From assembly GCA_964648485.1 (NCBI GenBank), contig CAZYOF010000007.1, forward strand, positions 118,383 to 182,382: a stretch of 64,000 nt of DNA, given 5' to 3'. The notes under the pieces are model-generated. The model made no database searches. It was not told where the DNA came from and worked only from the letters and a program-made list of their open reading frames with translations. This DNA is from DAIOEK01 sp964648485. GTDB lineage: Bacteria > Chloroflexota > Anaerolineae > Anaerolineales > Anaerolineaceae. This document shows positions 61,759-64,000 of the stretch, piece after piece; within the stretch, counting starts at the first letter, position 1; every line of letters starts with the position of its first letter. The translations under genes were made by a program, and so were the position numbers.

Positions 61759-63306
61759 TTACCTCACTGGGCATGGATTTTTTACATTTTCAAAACCTTG
61801 AGTTGAGGTATCTGGTTTCAAGCTAATATCATCCAGAAGGTCAAATGAGCCAACGCCAAGATAATCAGCCAGTAGTCTCATCACATTTATGGGCGTAATT
61901 GTGTTATATAGTTGGCTCGTGAATTGTTCTGGTCCCCATACGGCGAGGAAATTATCATATCCATCATTAGTATCCCCTTCAAAGCCATATCCTTCATATC
62001 TGATGCCATGGTCTGATACAAGAATGATGATTGGTGGAGTTTCTGATTTTGAGAAAATGTAACTCACACTCTCAATTATCTGTTTATTGGCATATTCCAA
62101 CTGAGCGAGATATCCATCTAATTTGTTTATACCTTGAGGAAGTATTTCCCCATTAGATCCAATTACGATAGGCAAATGGATAGTAGTCAAATGAGCATAA
62201 ACAAATTTTCGTCCTTCCATTTCAGCTGTTTTCTTTAAATGCACAAAAGCATTCTTTTTCATTTGATGATAGTACTCAGGTTGGCTATGCTCTTCTTTTT
62301 CTTTTAATTTTTTTATTTTAGGATTGTTTACATTGGATCCCAATCTGATCAGCAGATCATCAAAGCTGGAAATGATTGTGGTATTTAAAAAACCAGATTC
62401 AAAAGAGTTAATGATTCTCCAATCGTGGGATTTATAATATTCATCCGCGTTTGTTAATTCCAGAAAGTAGTACCCTGACTCGAATGACACAATCTGGTAA
62501 CCGTTATCAGCTAATAATTTGAGTAGCAGCCCATTTTTTATTGAATTGGATATTTCAGCAATTTCATTCCTTGTCATTGACCTGATTGGATTTGCGCTGT
62601 CCAAAGGTGCATAATCAAGATTGAACATGGAATAAACCGCCTGAATCGTCCACCGGTAATTCGACTGGCTGCATGGGATTACCCGAAATCCCAGCCCTTC
62701 AAGTTGATCAAGAAAAGGGGTGTTGTCAAATCCAAAGGATTTCATGAGAACATCTGCGCGCGGGTATTCATCCACCACGATTAAATAGATGTCTGGTAAT
62801 GCATTGGATGCATGTGCGATGGTATTCTCCGGTTGCAAAACCGTTGTTGTTTTGCCAGCTTCGCTATAAACGCTGGTAATTTGAACAATCGAAAAAACAC
62901 ACAAAAGTAAAAGCGTACTATTCAAAAAACTGACAAATGATTGCAGATTTCCCTGTCTTTTAATAATCTTCCAAAGAATGAAGCCAGTCAGGATGATGAA
63001 TAACAGCAGAAGGATAGTATGACGCGCAAAAGGAAGATTCATTGACCTGAGCCAGGTAAGAACATGCCCGTAAGAGAAGAATGACAGCAATACGGTCGTT
63101 CCAGTTACTGCTGTTTTATTCAGGTCCCGTGTAATTAACCAAAAAACAGTAAAAAGTAAAATAGATAATCCAAGTACAAGGAAGAATGATCGCCATACAT
63201 CGTCAGCGCTCACCTGATTTGCATTTACGGACCAATAAAACAAGAAAGGATAAATCCCCGCCAGAATTGGTGTAACAGGTATCGCAAGCCACTTTGTGAT
63301 TTTCAT
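61759..63306 (-). CDS. Membrane protein with sulfatase / alkaline-phosphatase-like extracellular domain
   Basis: The 515-residue protein has five N-terminal membrane helices (~1-165), then a large extracytoplasmic domain with DIYLIVVDEYPRADVLM, NYRWTIQAVYSMFNLDY and IIILVSDHGIRYEGYG. The metal-binding Asp and the DHG motif fit the alkaline phosphatase superfamily (sulfatase or LTA-synthase-like phosphoglycerol/phosphoethanolamine transferase). The position of the nucleophile (Ser/Thr in NYRWTIQ) is uncertain. Composition is lower in G+C than the neighbours. It may modify surface glycans or lipids. Confidence 0.82.
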   Translation of the reverse strand: MKITKWLAIPVTPILAGIYPFLFYWSVNANQVSADDVWRSFFLVLGLSILLFTVFWLITRDLNKTAVTGTTVLLSFFSYGHVLTWLRSMNLPFARHTILLLLFIILTGFILWKIIKRQGNLQSFVSFLNSTLLLLCVFSIVQITSVYSEAGKTTTVLQPENTIAHASNALPDIYLIVVDEYPRADVLMKSFGFDNTPFLDQLEGLGFRVIPCSQSNYRWTIQAVYSMFNLDYAPLDSANPIRSMTRNEIAEISNSIKNGLLLKLLADNGYQIVSFESGYYFLELTNADEYYKSHDWRIINSFESGFLNTTIISSFDDLLIRLGSNVNNPKIKKLKEKEEHSQPEYYHQMKKNAFVHLKKTAEMEGRKFVYAHLTTIHLPIVIGSNGEILPQGINKLDGYLAQLEYANKQIIESVSYIFSKSETPPIIILVSDHGIRYEGYGFEGDTNDGYDNFLAVWGPEQFTSQLYNTITPINVMRLLADYLGVGSFDLLDDISLKPDTSTQGFENVKNPCPVR

Positions 63307-63628
63307 TTCTTTTCCATCTTATAAGAATTAATAATGATTATATTCCAAGTAGATTCCAAGAATGTTAAATGTATTTTTGCGATGGATGTAGCAACTCAAT
63401 GAATTATTAGAATCGATTAAGACTTGGCGCGATTCTGGGAATTATGTATTGAATCCATCGGGGTTTCCCTGTATCATATATATAGCTTAATTGCACGGTT
63501 GCACAGCAGATTCCAAAATTACTGACATCGATATCCAGAATTTTGCATCCGTAAAGGCATCCCGGAGGGTTAAAATAGCTATCGCAAAATTGATTCGAAA
63601 TTGGTGGCAAAATTGCCCTAAAATGCCC
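63307..63628. other. Non-coding region upstream of the rRNA promoters
   Basis: About 320 bp between the sulfatase-like gene and the first rRNA promoter. I see no supported gene, tRNA or repeat. The open frames here have no Shine-Dalgarno and are taken as chance. AT-rich patches near 63320-63360 might act as upstream activating sequence. Confidence 0.55.
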
Positions 63629-63656
63629 TTGACAAGCTGGGCAGAAAGCATATAAT
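63622..63656 (+). promoter_or_regulatory. rRNA promoter P1
   Basis: TTGACA (63629-63634) and TATAAT (63651-63656), both consensus, with a 16-bp spacer. The 15 bases AATGCCCTTGACAAG recur exactly at promoter P2, 180 bp downstream. Confidence 0.88.
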
Positions 63657-63662
63657 TGGCAA

Positions 63663-63795
63663 CGCACTTAAGAAATCCAGCAGATCTAGCGGAAGCAGAT
63701 CGGTGACAACTGAACAGGACGATAGCAGGGTCAATTGAGACCACGCGCAAGTCTCGTCGGTGAGGGAGCCGATGTTCAAGAAACATCGGTTTTTA
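63663..63795 (+). ncRNA. Possible small RNA between P1 and an internal terminator
   Basis: From the expected P1 start to the terminator is about 130 nt, including hairpins GATCT / AGATC (63688-63706) and GAGAC / GTCTC. It may be a separate small RNA or simply the P1 rRNA leader. No known family was recognised; its existence is inferred. Confidence 0.3.
63769..63795 (+). terminator. Intrinsic terminator between rRNA promoters P1 and P2
   Basis: CCGATGTT / AACATCGG form an 8-bp stem with a 5-nt loop followed by TTTTTAG. It would stop P1 transcripts unless antitermination factors act. Confidence 0.75.
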
Positions 63796-63801
63796 GTCTG
63801 T

Positions 63802-63837
63802 AATGCCCTTGACAAGGACAAACAACAGAATTAGAAT
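63802..63837 (+). promoter_or_regulatory. rRNA promoter P2
   Basis: TTGACA (63809-63814), a 17-bp spacer and TAGAAT (63832-63837). It shares 15 identical bases with P1. Confidence 0.82.
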
Positions 63838-63858
63838 CCGACCCTCGCAGTTGAAAAG

Positions 63859-63870
63859 GCACCTTAACAA
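63859..63870 (+). promoter_or_regulatory. boxA-like antitermination element
   Basis: GCACCTTAACAA resembles the rRNA boxA consensus (TGCTCTTTAACA) and lies between P2 and the 16S gene. NusB/S10-type antitermination at rRNA leaders is known; this assignment is by similarity only. Confidence 0.45.
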
Positions 63871-63948
63871 CTGAATAGTGATAAGAAGTAAAAATCAACG
63901 TTCAATTCTAGTAATCCGAAAACTTTTTCTCTGAAAAGAGATAATTTT

Positions 63949-64000
<52 letters not shown>

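Overview
The window looks like a chromosomal segment of an anaerobic Chloroflexota bacterium, most likely of the Anaerolineae type. This is inferred from gene content, not from a marker search. Supporting points are a very long SecA without the C-terminal zinc motif, an FMN-riboswitch-driven riboflavin-type ABC transporter (RibXY type), a NurA / HAS-barrel / HerA operon, tandem SIMPL proteins, an MGDG-synthase-like glycosyltransferase, and anaerobic energy genes (pyruvate:ferredoxin oxidoreductase, NrfHA nitrite reductase, a formate/nitrite channel). G+C is near one half. No phage, transposon, CRISPR array or tRNA was recognised. The last ~55 bases are the start of a 16S rRNA gene.

Layout. 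1-8 kb: end of a histidine-degradation gene (hutI) with a small membrane protein, an Rrf2 regulator, a GT28 glycosyltransferase, CinA-type amidase, uvrC, an MFS carrier. 7.7-14 kb: dnaN, a PanE-like reductase, an ArsC-like phosphatase, a secreted S1C protease. 14-22 kb: PilZ protein, P-type Ca-type ATPase, rnhB, GT2, FocA/NirC-type channel, LysM lipoprotein, Nudix hydrolase. 22.9-27.2 kb: rpsU-infA with a structured leader, a GH13 enzyme and small membrane proteins. 27.3-32 kb: an Lrp regulator and two adjacent receiver/GAF proteins. 32-42.5 kb: PFOR, a dihydroorotate-dehydrogenase-like protein, SurE, a DppBC-type permease pair, nrfHA. 42.6-46.8 kb: hisD and an SsuABC/TauABC-like transporter behind a histidine leader peptide. 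47-53.7 kb: RRM and cold-shock proteins, secA, a second surE, a GDPH-motif (DUF1521-like) protein. 53.8-56.6 kb: FMN riboswitch and ABC transporter. 56.6-63.3 kb: SIMPL pair, nurA-HAS-herA, a membrane sulfatase-like protein. 63.3-64 kb: rRNA promoter region.

The most interesting signals are regulatory RNAs read directly from the sequence. (i) A 28-codon leader peptide with His-Leu-His-His-His lies before a perfect terminator and hisD; a leader segment matches the terminator arm with a single bulged base, which is a classical attenuator. (ii) The rpsU-infA leader holds a strong Shine-Dalgarno followed by an AUU codon and a short ORF overlapping rpsU. (iii) The RRM-protein gene has an intrinsic terminator inside its 5' UTR. 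(iv) An intrinsic terminator sits between two tandem rRNA promoters. (v) An FMN riboswitch appears to work by hiding the start region of its transporter operon. Among proteins, the two adjacent sensor proteins are complementary: one has an intact receiver but a kinase lacking its histidine, the other an intact kinase but a receiver lacking its aspartate.
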